From NCBI GenBank assembly GCA_016222945.1, contig JACRPY010000002.1, positions 124,001-188,000 of the forward strand: a stretch of 64,000 nt of DNA, given 5' to 3'. The notes beneath the pieces are model-generated. The model made no database searches. It was not told the origin of the DNA and was given only the letters and a program-made list of their open reading frames with translations. The stretch is from Methanobacterium sp. GTDB taxonomy: Archaea; Methanobacteriota; Methanobacteria; Methanobacteriales; Methanobacteriaceae. This document shows, in pieces, positions 27,303 through 35,770 of the stretch. Position 1 is the stretch's first letter, and the number at the start of each line of letters is the position of its first letter. Made by a program: the position numbers and the translations under genes.

Positions 27303-28010
27303 ATGATAAATCAAAAAAAATTGATTAAAAATGTAAAAAAATTCTTTATAGGGTTTTTACCATCTAAATACTCTTTTTTAGTTTTTATTTTATTTTACAT
27401 TGCAGGCTTAATTTTTACTATAATTTTACCATCTTATACGGCATCTTTTTTTTATTATGGCTTTTTTCTGGGGAATATAGAGCTTAAAATAAACTTACCT
27501 GTATTTATTTCGTTTAATTATTTTATTAATCAGTTTGTTTATTATTTAGGTGCTGTTTCATTTAATATTTTCTTAAATAATCTTAAAACAATTATTTTAT
27601 GTATTTTTACAGGTGTTGCGATAATTTCTTCAGTATTAATTGGTTTATTTGCATTTACTGGTTCTCTTACAGTGGTACTTATTGGAAAATATGGAATTTT
27701 AAAGGCTATTCTAATACTTTTAGGATCATTTCACCTTTTGCTTGAAATTTTAGCTTCTCTTTTAGCAATAGATGCATTCATTAAGTTTTATGGATCTGTT
27801 ATACACCTAATAAAACAGGCTGACGTTAATATTTTTAAAAAGAGAATTTTACATGAAGTTTTGCCTCTAATTTTAAAAATTATATTACTTTTAGCTGTTG
27901 CAGCTATTTTAGAGGTTTTCTGGAGCACATGGTGGGTTTATATACTCACAAATCATTATATCTCCTGGTATGAATTTTATTTTGGTGCATATTCTGTTTT
28001 AATATTTTAA
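27303..28010 (+). CDS. SpoIIM-like (stage II sporulation protein M family) membrane protein
   Basis: An integral membrane protein of about 235 residues with five to six helices, matching in shape the DUF95/SpoIIM-like family that is widespread in archaea and unrelated to sporulation there. Visible features are an N-terminal basic stretch, the first helix FLVFILFYIAGLIFTIIL, a glycine-rich helix (AFTGSLTVVLIGKYG) and a C-terminal tryptophan-rich end. The function in archaea is unknown. ATG 27303 is used, since the TTG at 27291 has no RBS. It begins 15 bases after the cobT stop and is probably cotranscribed. Confidence 0.6.
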   Translation: MINQKKLIKNVKKFFIGFLPSKYSFLVFILFYIAGLIFTIILPSYTASFFYYGFFLGNIELKINLPVFISFNYFINQFVYYLGAVSFNIFLNNLKTIILCIFTGVAIISSVLIGLFAFTGSLTVVLIGKYGILKAILILLGSFHLLLEILASLLAIDAFIKFYGSVIHLIKQADVNIFKKRILHEVLPLILKIILLLAVAAILEVFWSTWWVYILTNHYISWYEFYFGAYSVLIF

Positions 28011-28047
28011 CTTTTAATTGAAAATCGAAAGTTTTAAATAGGATTAT

Positions 28048-28095
28048 GTTAGAATTATACAACATCGAGTTAGAAATTTATAACATTATGTTGTA
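28048..28095 (+). promoter_or_regulatory. Tandem operator-like repeat upstream of the XRE-linked membrane gene
   Basis: GTTAGAATTATACAACAT (28048-28065) and GTTAGAAATTTATAACAT (28069-28086) match at 15 of 18 positions and start 21 bases apart, about two helical turns. TACAACAT (28058-28065) is also inverted as ATGTTGTA (28088-28095). A TATA-like TTTTAAATA lies at 28032-28040, so the repeats cover the expected transcription start. The obvious candidate regulator is the XRE protein encoded by the second gene downstream. Confidence 0.5.
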
Positions 28096-28138
28096 AATAA
28101 ATAACTTTTAAGTAAAATAAATAAAGGAAGTGATAAAA

Positions 28139-28696
28139 ATGGAAGTTAAATTCAACTTTTTCTGGGGATTGCTGGGTATTTTGGGATTATTAGGATATGT
28201 TTTAGGAGATCCAGTGTATTATGCGTTTTTTGCATTTTTCATGTTCTTTTTATCTCCTGTTTATGATAAAGCTAAAAATGGAGAAAAAAAGGAAAACAAT
28301 AAACTTGGCAGGAATTATGACATGTATAAAATAGGCATATGGATTGGATCAGCTATATTAATAGTTGATTCGCTATATTTAATGGCTACAAAGACGATGA
28401 ACGATTTTACAGCCATTGGACTACTATTAGGAATTATAGTCTATGTTTCCAGCTTCTTTGCTTATATGGGAATGGAGAAAACAGCCAGGGATGAGCGTCT
28501 AAGGAAAATAGGGACTCTGGCTGTAACATGGTCATGGTATATAACTCTAGTATTCATATGTTTCCTTGTAATATCCATGTACTGGGCCCAGAGAATTCAT
28601 GACCCTATAGAGTTAATGGGACTTACTATTTTCGTCATGATATCCACTATGCTTGTAGCTAACACTATTTTAAGCCGTAAAGGTGACATAGACTAA
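28139..28696 (+). CDS. Membrane protein of the DUF2178-like type, partner of an XRE regulator
   Basis: A 185-residue integral membrane protein with about six helices. The first pair is at residues 7-45, a charged cytoplasmic loop (DKAKNGEKKENNKLG) follows, then two pairs of helices separated by MEKTARDERLRKIG, a conserved-looking loop of this family. The start is ATG 28139, with GGAAGTGAT directly upstream; GTG 28130 is part of that RBS. The gene is followed 14 bases later by a small XRE regulator, a pairing repeated widely in archaea and firmicutes. The function of such pairs is not known to me. Confidence 0.6.
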   Translation: MEVKFNFFWGLLGILGLLGYVLGDPVYYAFFAFFMFFLSPVYDKAKNGEKKENNKLGRNYDMYKIGIWIGSAILIVDSLYLMATKTMNDFTAIGLLLGIIVYVSSFFAYMGMEKTARDERLRKIGTLAVTWSWYITLVFICFLVISMYWAQRIHDPIELMGLTIFVMISTMLVANTILSRKGDID

Positions 28697-28710
28697 AAAA
28701 TGGGATTTCA

Positions 28711-28920
28711 ATGAAAACAAGAATAAAGGAATTCAGGGCAAAATATAATTTAACACAGGCAGAGCTTGCAGAAAAAGTAGGGGTAAGAAGAGAAACGATT
28801 GTTTTCCTTGAAAAAGGAAAATATAACCCTTCACTCAAATTAGCTCATGATATTGCCGTAGCTTTAAAAACAAGTATTGATGAGCTATTTATATTTTATG
28901 ATGAAGCTGAAAAAAAATAA
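28711..28920 (+). CDS. Small XRE-family transcriptional regulator
   Basis: A 69-residue Cro/CI-type helix-turn-helix protein with almost nothing outside the DNA-binding domain. KYNLTQAELAEKVGVRRET is the helix-turn-helix, followed by the standard FLEKGKYNPSLKLAHDIA and ending in the SIDELFIFYDE segment typical of the YozG-like group. It most likely binds as a dimer, and the tandem repeat upstream of the membrane gene (28048-28095) is its probable operator, implying autoregulation of the two-gene operon. Confidence 0.85.
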   Translation: MKTRIKEFRAKYNLTQAELAEKVGVRRETIVFLEKGKYNPSLKLAHDIAVALKTSIDELFIFYDEAEKK

Positions 28921-28943
28921 TTACTAAAAAAAGAAAAAATTGG

Positions 28944-29780
28944 TTATTTAAAAACCACTAATGAGAGAATTAAAGCCACTGTACCTACTATCCAGCAGTA
29001 ATAGGCAAATATCATAAGATTTCTCTCTTTTATTAATTTTAACAGTATTTTAATGGCCAGATAACCAGTTATAGCTGCTGCTATAAAACCGGCAATTGCC
29101 ACGGTTGTAGTCATATCCAGAGAGGTTATATCTTTTGCCTGAACGAGAGCTGCTCCTAAAATTGCAGGTATTGAAAGTAAAAAGCTGTAACGAGCTGCTA
29201 ATTCTCTTTCAAGGCCTAAAAATAGTCCGGCAGAAATTGTAGCACCAGATCTTGAAATACCGGGAGCAATTGCCAGAGCCTGGAAAACACCGATTATAAT
29301 AGAACTTTTAAGGCTCATATTCTCCAGACTTGTTTTTTTAGTGACACTTTTTGATACTCTTTCTGATCCCCAAAGCAAGAAACCAGTTATAATTAAAAAG
29401 AGACCTACAGCAGGTATATTGTTAAATAACCCTTCAAAAAAGTCTTTAAGCAGAACACCAGCTAAACCTGCAGGTATTGTACCGATTATTACAAACCAGG
29501 CCAGTTTTTTGAACTTATCTTCCCTAATACCTTTCATGAACTGGCCTTTGGGAATGTCCATCAGACTAAAGAAGAACGATTTTAACATGTGCAATATATC
29601 GTTCCAGAAATATCCAACTACGGCCACTAATGTTCCAACGTGGAGTATAGTGTCGAATGCAAGGCTGGATTGAATGCCCATGATTTCAGGCACAAATACC
29701 AGATGAGCAGAGCTGCTTACAGGTAAAAATTCAGTTAATCCCTGAACAATACCTAATATTAATGCTTGTATAATGTCCAT
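28944..29780 (-). CDS. uppP: Undecaprenyl-diphosphatase-like protein UppP (BacA family)
   Basis: Membrane phosphatase that removes one phosphate from a polyprenyl diphosphate. In Methanobacteriales it would recycle the lipid carrier used for pseudomurein and glycan export. Both active-site segments are intact: QGLTEFLPVSSSAHL near the N-terminus and PGISRSGATI in the second half. About eight membrane helices are predicted and the length (278) is normal. It is followed convergently by the XRE gene and lies 44 bases downstream of ilvE on the same strand. Confidence 0.9.
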   Translation of the reverse strand: MDIIQALILGIVQGLTEFLPVSSSAHLVFVPEIMGIQSSLAFDTILHVGTLVAVVGYFWNDILHMLKSFFFSLMDIPKGQFMKGIREDKFKKLAWFVIIGTIPAGLAGVLLKDFFEGLFNNIPAVGLFLIITGFLLWGSERVSKSVTKKTSLENMSLKSSIIIGVFQALAIAPGISRSGATISAGLFLGLERELAARYSFLLSIPAILGAALVQAKDITSLDMTTTVAIAGFIAAAITGYLAIKILLKLIKERNLMIFAYYCWIVGTVALILSLVVFK

Positions 29781-29824
29781 TTTATCAAATTATCCTTTAT
29801 TTTACTTTAATTAAAAAATTTTAT

Positions 29825-30748
29825 TTAATCTATAAAAGTTAACCACGCAAAATTATCTTCTTCTTCTCCTTCAACAATATTGAAGAATTTTTTCTGTAAT
29901 TTCTCTGTTACAGGGCCTCTTTTACCATTCCCCACAGTTATTTTATCAACAGATCTAACTGGAGTGATTTCAGCAGCTGTACCTGTCATAAAGATTTCAT
30001 CTGCAAGATATAGCATTTCTCGCGGTATTGCTTCTTCTTTTACTTCTATTCCTTCATTTTTTGCTAATTTAGTTACAGAATCCCTTGTTATTCCAGAAAG
30101 TATGGATAGGGATGAATGGGGAGTGTACAAAACATCATCTTTAACTAAAAATATGTTTTCACCGCTACCTTCACTAACACTCCCTCCGTAATCCATCATT
30201 ATTGCTTCATTAAATCCATTGAGTAAAGATTCCATCTTTGCCAGTTGAGAATTCATATAGTTGGCCCCTGCCTTGGCCATATTAGGAAGCGTATTTGGCG
30301 CCATTCGCCTCCATGTGGAGACACCAACATCTACTCCATTTTCAATTGCATCTTCTCCCAAATACTTTCCCCATTCCCATGCAGCAATAACCACTTCCAG
30401 GGGACAGTTCAAGGGATAAACACCTAATTCGTTGTATCCTCTAAAAACAACAGGTCTTATGTAACAATCTTTTAAATTATTAATTTTAACAGTTTCTTTA
30501 ATGGCATCACATATTTCATCAACAGTATATGGAATTTCCATCCGATAAATCTTCCCAGAATCAAATAATCTTTCAACATGCTCCTTTAAACGGAAAATAG
30601 CTGGCCCATTCTTGGTATTATAACATCTTATTCCTTCAAATACACTTGAACCGTAGTGAACAACGTGAGATAGGACATGAATGTTTGCATCTTTCCAATC
30701 AACGAATTTTCCGTTAAACCATATTCTTCCATTTTCATTAAAAGCCAT
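29825..30748 (-). CDS. ilvE: Branched-chain amino acid aminotransferase
   Basis: PLP-dependent class IV aminotransferase carrying out the final step of valine, leucine and isoleucine synthesis. Seen: the N-terminal FVDWKDANIHVLSHVVHYG, the arginine-rich FEGIRCY, the PLP lysine in AKAGANYMNS, and the cofactor-phosphate region SEGSGENIFLV, with FMTGTAAEITPV near the end. Length (307) is standard. GGGAG before ATG 30748 is a good RBS. The other pathway genes (ilvB, ilvN, ilvC, ilvD) are elsewhere in this window, so the pathway is split over three places. Confidence 0.95.
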   Translation of the reverse strand: MAFNENGRIWFNGKFVDWKDANIHVLSHVVHYGSSVFEGIRCYNTKNGPAIFRLKEHVERLFDSGKIYRMEIPYTVDEICDAIKETVKINNLKDCYIRPVVFRGYNELGVYPLNCPLEVVIAAWEWGKYLGEDAIENGVDVGVSTWRRMAPNTLPNMAKAGANYMNSQLAKMESLLNGFNEAIMMDYGGSVSEGSGENIFLVKDDVLYTPHSSLSILSGITRDSVTKLAKNEGIEVKEEAIPREMLYLADEIFMTGTAAEITPVRSVDKITVGNGKRGPVTEKLQKKFFNIVEGEEEDNFAWLTFID

Positions 30749-30908
30749 AGAACTCCCTCTTTTGCTTAATTATAGAAATATTTTATTAAATTCAAATATG
30801 AAATCAAACCATTAAACTTTAATATTAAGCTATTTTGAAATATTTAGTGGTATTATATAAAAATCTGTTTAGTTTAAATTCAATTAGTTTTAGGTGTAAT
30901 CAGAAAAG

Positions 30909-30916
30909 TTTATATA
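30909..30916 (+). promoter_or_regulatory. TATA box of the tRNA-Val gene
   Basis: TTTATATA preceded by AGAAAAG (a BRE-like purine stretch) lies 33 bases before the mature 5' end of the tRNA, a typical archaeal tRNA promoter distance. Confidence 0.7.
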
Positions 30917-30947
30917 GGCTGCAAGTCAATAGTGAAAAATACTCACT

Positions 30948-31023
<76 letters not shown>

Positions 31024-31169
31024 ACTATTAAAATACTTATTTTTACTTATTAAAACAAGAAATAACTTTTCTTTTTAATTTAAAGTTAAATTTTTTACAA
31101 TTTTTCTAAATAATCCAATTTAAATTTTACTAATCATATAGCGATAGCAATACTTTTAAAAATTTTATT

Positions 31170-31199
31170 GCCCTAAAATCAAGATTTAGGGGCTTTTTT
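31170..31199. terminator. Hairpin with T6 tail between tRNA-Val and a convergent gene
   Basis: GCCC-TAAA and TTTA-G-GGGC (31170-31193) form a stem with one bulge and an alternative inner AAATC/GATTT pairing. TTTTTT follows directly (31194-31199). It lies 16 bases past the end of the convergent minus-strand gene, so it may stop transcription from either side. Confidence 0.5.
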
Positions 31200-31209
31200 A
31201 AAAAGAAAA

Positions 31210-31989
31210 TCAGGCGAAAATAATTAAAGCAATGTATATAATCAGTGAAACGAAGAATACAGTGCTTCCTCTTATTAAAGTGGCGGTTAAATCCCTTTCT
31301 ACGGCTAATACAATTCCATAGGATAAAACAGCAGCGAATAAAATCCTTAAAACGCCTAATAAAGCTTTATTAGGAGCAACAAGGTAAGTTAATATGGTAG
31401 ATAATGATAAAACAATTATTATAAGCCCTATAGTATTTGTAAGGAATAATTTACCCCATTCTTTGAGCTTGTTTGATATATCTCCTCTTCTTCTCCCGCT
31501 GAGTGATACTCTTTTGCCTCGGGGCGAAAATGAATTACCTGAAGATTTAGAAGGAAGCACATATGGTTCGTTTCCATCATCTTCATCTTCATCATTATCA
31601 GTTATGTAGGGTGATCCGCCTGTTTCCATGTCTTTTTTGGAGTATTTCTTTGCAATTCGCATTAGTCCGTCTTTGTCTATGAGTTTAATACTTCTATTTT
31701 CTGCATAGCTTATGGCGTTATAAGAAAATTCAGAAGTGGTTATAACCACTACTTTAGAAGCTTGAAGACTTTTTGCTACCATTTCCATCTCTTTAAGTAC
31801 ATCCATACCGACTTTCCATCGTTCTTCGTAGTTTTTACAGGCTACTATAACCTCGATATCTCCTAAAACTGTAGGAAGTACTCCATACACATCTACAAGG
31901 TATTTGGATGTTTTATAGTTTTTTTGGACTTTAAATCCATTATTTTCCATTATTTTTGCAACGAAATCTACCAATCTCTTTTTTTCCAA
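31210..31989 (-). CDS. Membrane protein with N-terminal Mrr-like restriction endonuclease fold
   Basis: Residues about 1-110 match the restriction-endonuclease-like (Mrr_cat) fold: a long helix (LVDFVAKIMENNGF), then strands with D33, E46 and K52 in VDVYG, IEVIV and ACKNY, then VVITTSEFS. The usual Glu/Gln two places before the catalytic Lys is Ala here, so nuclease activity is doubtful. A charged, Ser-rich linker (about 125-165) leads to three or four C-terminal membrane helices. TTG 31989 is preferred over GTG 31998, which lies inside the AGGTGAGG ribosome binding site. Such membrane-linked Mrr proteins occur in many archaea without a known role. The length is 259 residues. Confidence 0.65.
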   Translation of the reverse strand: MEKKRLVDFVAKIMENNGFKVQKNYKTSKYLVDVYGVLPTVLGDIEVIVACKNYEERWKVGMDVLKEMEMVAKSLQASKVVVITTSEFSYNAISYAENRSIKLIDKDGLMRIAKKYSKKDMETGGSPYITDNDEDEDDGNEPYVLPSKSSGNSFSPRGKRVSLSGRRRGDISNKLKEWGKLFLTNTIGLIIIVLSLSTILTYLVAPNKALLGVLRILFAAVLSYGIVLAVERDLTATLIRGSTVFFVSLIIYIALIIFA

Positions 31990-32170
31990 TGTCCTCACCT
32001 TTTCTATTGGAAGATATTATAATTTAATGCCCCAAGCTTGAATAATGATTATATTTCTCTTATTGTCATTATTTAATAGGTAGTATTTACTTTTAACGAT
32101 ATGGGTTAATATTTATCTTTAATAATATTTTCTAGTAAACCTTTTGAAGGTTAAGATATAAATATGCTCT

Positions 32171-32947
32171 ATGCGAATTTTGATAACTAACGATGATGGA
32201 GTAAATTCATCAGGGATTGTAGCAGCAAAAAATGCTGTAGAAGGACTGGGAAAAATTAATGTTGTGGCTCCAGCAACCCAACAAAGCGGAATAGGCCATG
32301 CATTAACTCTTTTTGAGCCAATAAGAGTTAATAAATCAACTTTAATGGATGGAACTAATGCTCATTCAGTTTCAGGAACTCCAACTGATGCAGTAATAAT
32401 TGGAATATATGAAATAATGGATGAAAAACCAGATTTACTTATTTCAGGGATTAATGTTGGTGAAAATTTGGGAATGGCGGAACTTACAACTTCAGGTACT
32501 ATAGGGGCTGCAATGGAGGCTGCTGCTAATGGTGTTCATGCTCTTTCTGTTTCTCTTCAAGTTACAAGAGATGATATTAAGTTCCATGATGGGCATGTTG
32601 ATATTGATTTGGATTTTGCCCAGAAAATCACCAGAAAACTTTCAAAGAGGATTATAAAAAAAGGTCTTCCTGATGGAGTTGATTTTTTAAATGTCAATAT
32701 TCCATCTCACCCCGAAAGTCATAAAATCAACTTAACAAGGCTTGGAAAGAGAATGTATTCAATCCATATCCAAAAAAGGCTTGATCCCCGGGGAAGAGAA
32801 TATTACTGGATTGATGGAGACCCGGTTGAGTTAGACGAAGAGGGAACAGATGTACATACACTTAGAACTTGTAATTGTCCTACTGTAACTCCAATATCTC
32901 TTGATTGTACTTCTAATTTGAATTTGATGAAGGATTGGCTTGATTGA
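32171..32947 (+). CDS. surE: 5'-nucleotidase SurE
   Basis: Divalent-metal-dependent nucleoside monophosphate phosphatase. The N-terminal MRILITNDDG gives the metal-binding aspartates, followed by SGIGHALTL, the conserved SGTPTDAV, ISGINVGENLG (metal-binding Asn) and TSGTIGAAMEA. The C-terminal dimerisation part carries VNIPSHPES and a DVHTLRTCNCPTVTPIS end. Length (258) is normal. No RBS is visible before ATG 32171. It faces the marker 12 gene convergently. Confidence 0.95.
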   Translation: MRILITNDDGVNSSGIVAAKNAVEGLGKINVVAPATQQSGIGHALTLFEPIRVNKSTLMDGTNAHSVSGTPTDAVIIGIYEIMDEKPDLLISGINVGENLGMAELTTSGTIGAAMEAAANGVHALSVSLQVTRDDIKFHDGHVDIDLDFAQKITRKLSKRIIKKGLPDGVDFLNVNIPSHPESHKINLTRLGKRMYSIHIQKRLDPRGREYYWIDGDPVELDEEGTDVHTLRTCNCPTVTPISLDCTSNLNLMKDWLD

Positions 32948-32979
32948 ATAATTGAATTTAAAAAATACAAAATTTTCAT

Positions 32980-33975
32980 TTATTTAACTACTGGAATGCC
33001 TAAAATATCTTTTTTACCTTCAAAAACAGCTTTGGCTATTTGGGCACTTCCAAGAGACCCTGATCTTTCTCCAAGCATAGTTACTGGAGAAATACATCCA
33101 ATATATTTTTTTATGGCACCAAATACATCAATTGGCTCTTGCATTGAACCAGTAGAACCAGTTAAGACCACACCATCAACTTTATTTTTGGCTATTCCTG
33201 CTAATCCATAAATTTCCATGACTATGGTCATGATCATGGTATCTAAGGCAAGCTTGGCATTTTTATCATTTTCTAAATATTTTTTTATAATTTCATCTTT
33301 GGCTTGGCTTACATTGGTGTTAATATCGGCAATTTTTACAGCACCCGCATTTGAAAAGCATTCATTAGCAGTTTTAAGCCCGTCATCAATATCTCTTATC
33401 ATTTCAAGGTCGAGTGGCCCGTGAACAATTCCCATTGCTCCAATACATGCATCCATAGCTCCTTTAATTTCACCATCTTCAATTAACATGGTTACAGTGT
33501 TGGAACTTATATCTGACACTATCATATTTTGAAATCCTGTTTCTAACAGGGCATTATAACAAATACTCACTTTTTCAGAGCTTGCATGGTGAGAATAAGC
33601 TGCTTTAAATCTTTCATCAAGACAAGGGGTTTTTTTATGAATTCCCGGTATTACCACGGTAGGAATGCCCGAATCTTTGATTTCATCGTAAACTGTAGTT
33701 CCGCCGCCAGTTACTTTCCCTGCACCATCAATTGAGATAATTCCTCGATTTTTAACTTTTTCTATGGGTGTTACAGCAGTTAAACTGTCTCCCATAGCAT
33801 AAGTTATTGCCATGAGGTCAATTGAATTAAAATCAACTCTTTTTGATAGTTCTTTAATTGCAGAGATTTTTCCAGATGAGCAATCTTCCCTTGAGATTTT
33901 AAAATGGGTTATTTCATCATCAAGGATGGTGAAAGAAACTCCTGTGGTACCATGATCCATTCCTACAAATACCAT
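32980..33975 (-). CDS. Methanogenesis marker protein 12 (ASKHA-like fold)
   Basis: A protein found only in methanogens and close relatives, of unproven function. The N-terminal GMDHGTTGVSFTILD has the phosphate-1 pattern of the ASKHA (acetate kinase/hsp70) superfamily. GAGKVTGGGTTVYDEI, SDISSNTVTMLIEDG and VVLTGSTGSMQEP follow, and the end has LGERSGSLGSAQIAKAV. Length (331) fits the family. GGTGA five bases before ATG 33975 is the RBS. It lies 88 bases downstream of ilvC on the same strand and could be cotranscribed with the ilv operon. Confidence 0.88.
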   Translation of the reverse strand: MVFVGMDHGTTGVSFTILDDEITHFKISREDCSSGKISAIKELSKRVDFNSIDLMAITYAMGDSLTAVTPIEKVKNRGIISIDGAGKVTGGGTTVYDEIKDSGIPTVVIPGIHKKTPCLDERFKAAYSHHASSEKVSICYNALLETGFQNMIVSDISSNTVTMLIEDGEIKGAMDACIGAMGIVHGPLDLEMIRDIDDGLKTANECFSNAGAVKIADINTNVSQAKDEIIKKYLENDKNAKLALDTMIMTIVMEIYGLAGIAKNKVDGVVLTGSTGSMQEPIDVFGAIKKYIGCISPVTMLGERSGSLGSAQIAKAVFEGKKDILGIPVVK

Positions 33976-34063
33976 GAATTCACCTTTAATAAGTTTTAAA
34001 ATAATTAAAAAAATTTAAAAAAAGAATTTAAATTTATTTTTGCAGCCTTTAGGTTTAAAAAAT

Positions 34064-35050
34064 TTATTTTTGTAACCCGCAGAGTTTTCTAAGCTTTTTA
34101 CCCACTTTTTCAATTTGTAGGTCATCTTCCATGTCTCTCATTCTGTTGAGCATAGGAGCTTTAGCCTGATTTTCAAGGGCCCATTCTTTGGTGAATTCAC
34201 CTTTCTGGATTTCTGTTAAGATTTCTTTCATGGCTTTCCTTGATTCGTCGGTTATAATTCGGTCTCTTCTTGTAAGTCCGCCGAATTCTGCAGTGTTACT
34301 TACGTCATGCCACATGCCAGCAAAACCTTTTTCGTATATAAGGTCAACAATGAGCTTTAATTCGTGGCAGGTTTCAAAGTATGCTATTTCTGGCTGGTAA
34401 CCAGCTTCAACAAGGGTCTGGAATCCTGCTTTTATAAGTTCTGTTGCTCCACCACAAAGAACTGCTTGTTCTCCGAATAGATCGGTTTCGGTTTCTTCTT
34501 TAAATGTTGTTTCAAGTACTCCTGCTCTGGTAAGGCCTGATCCTTTGGCCATTGCAAGTACAACTTCTTTTGCATTTCCAGTGAAGTCCTGTTCAACAGC
34601 TACGAGCCCTGGAACTCCAAATCCATCTTCATATTGCCGCCTTACAGTTGCACCTGGTGCTTTTGGAGCTACCATTGCAACGTTAACGTTTTTAGGAGGG
34701 TTTATGTAACCGTAGTGTATGTTGTACCCGTGTGAAAAGGAGAGGGTGTTGCCTTCTTTTAGGTGTTCTTTAATTGAATTTTTGTAAACTTCTGCTTGAA
34801 TTTCGTCAGGTATTAATATATGGATTATATCTGCTTTTGCAGCGGCTTCTTCAACAGTTAAAACTTCTAGTCCGTCATTTTTTGCTATATTCCATGACGA
34901 ACCGCATTTTCTTAGTCCAACAACAACGTTTAAACCACTTTCTGACATGTTCCGGGCTTGTGCCATTCCTTGGCTTCCATAACCTATAACTGCAATTGTT
35001 TTATCTTTTAAAACGTCTAAATTTACGTCTTTTTCATAATGTATGTTCAT
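34064..35050 (-). CDS. ilvC: Ketol-acid reductoisomerase
   Basis: Class I (short) KARI, converting acetolactate or acetohydroxybutyrate into the dihydroxy acids with NADPH and magnesium. The N-terminal Rossmann motif is VIGYGSQGMAQARNM, followed by SFSHGYNIHYG, APKAPGATVRRQY, the metal-binding DLFGEQAVLCGG and CHELKLIVDLIYE, and SNTAEFGGL. Length (328) is standard. The start ATG 35050 follows GGAGG by six bases. That RBS lies at the base of the first of six hairpins filling the 218-base spacer from ilvN, so translation may depend on RNA folding. Confidence 0.96.
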   Translation of the reverse strand: MNIHYEKDVNLDVLKDKTIAVIGYGSQGMAQARNMSESGLNVVVGLRKCGSSWNIAKNDGLEVLTVEEAAAKADIIHILIPDEIQAEVYKNSIKEHLKEGNTLSFSHGYNIHYGYINPPKNVNVAMVAPKAPGATVRRQYEDGFGVPGLVAVEQDFTGNAKEVVLAMAKGSGLTRAGVLETTFKEETETDLFGEQAVLCGGATELIKAGFQTLVEAGYQPEIAYFETCHELKLIVDLIYEKGFAGMWHDVSNTAEFGGLTRRDRIITDESRKAMKEILTEIQKGEFTKEWALENQAKAPMLNRMRDMEDDLQIEKVGKKLRKLCGLQK

Positions 35051-35056
35051 TTAATG

Positions 35057-35219
35057 CCTCCAAATATTCATATTTGGGGTTCGAAAAAACCTATCGGTTT
35101 TTTCTCAACCTCCAAAATCTTTGATTTTTGGGCCGTCGAACACTTGTGTTCGGGCATTGGAAATCGAAGATTTCCAATAGGTTCAGGAAAAACACATTTT
35201 TCCTTCAACCTCCAAATAT
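35057..35219 (-). repeat. Six tandem mini-hairpins in the ilvN-ilvC spacer
   Basis: Consecutive short stems with 2-4 base loops: 35060-35077 (CCAAATAT/ATATTTGG), 35083-35104 (9-bp stem, loop TATC), 35112-35131 (8 bp with one bulge), 35137-35152 (CGAACAC/GTGTTCG), 35156-35178 (10-bp stem, loop GAA) and 35185-35204 (AGGAAAAA/TTTTTCCT). Copies of CCTCCAAA at 35057, 35109 and 35209 bound and split the array. Every stem differs in sequence, but size and spacing are alike. It is transcribed on minus within the ilv operon, and the first stem overlaps the ilvC ribosome binding site. Confidence 0.85.
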
Positions 35220-35268
35220 GACTTTTATTAGATTGTACTAAAATTTAAATAAATAATGAAAAGAGAAG

Positions 35269-35769
35269 TTAAATAGTTTTAACGCCTCTTGACATTGCTG
35301 TAGGTCCTGTTCTTGCAATTTCTTTTATTCCAAATGTTTTAACCAGGTCTATAAGTGCATCTATTTTATCTGATGCTCCTGTAATCTCTATTGTCAATGT
35401 TTCAGGGCTTACATCAACTATTCTTCCCCTAAAAATGTTTGCGTATTGAATTACTTCAGATCTGATTTTTTCTGTAGGAGAATGAACTTTAATCAGGCAA
35501 AGCTCTCTTTTTACTGTGTTTTCTACTTCAAGGTCTCTTACTTTGATAACATCAATTATCTTGTTTAACTGTTTTGTTATCTGTTCTAATACCTTACTGT
35601 CTCCTTTTGAAATGATTGTCATTCTGGCAATGCCTTCTTGTTCTGAAGTACCTACCGTGATGCTTTCAATGTTAAACCCTCTTCTTGTGAAGAGTCCTGC
35701 GACTCTTTGGAGGACACCAGGCTTGTGTAAAACAAGAGCGCTTATTATATGGGTTTTCTGGTCTTCCAT
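35269..35769 (-). CDS. ilvN: Acetolactate synthase small (regulatory) subunit
   Basis: Regulatory subunit of acetohydroxyacid synthase with an N-terminal ACT domain for valine feedback: HIISALVLHKPGVLQRVAGL followed by RRGFNIESITVG. A C-terminal ferredoxin-like domain carries RELCLIKV and ANIFRGRIVDVSPETLTIEITG. ATG 35769 is chosen: the RBS AGGTGAT lies in the last codons of ilvB, one base separates the ilvB stop from this ATG, and the resulting 166 residues match the family. An in-frame ATG at 35829 inside ilvB would add 20 unrelated residues. Confidence 0.95.
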   Translation of the reverse strand: MEDQKTHIISALVLHKPGVLQRVAGLFTRRGFNIESITVGTSEQEGIARMTIISKGDSKVLEQITKQLNKIIDVIKVRDLEVENTVKRELCLIKVHSPTEKIRSEVIQYANIFRGRIVDVSPETLTIEITGASDKIDALIDLVKTFGIKEIARTGPTAMSRGVKTI

Positions 35770-35770
35770 T

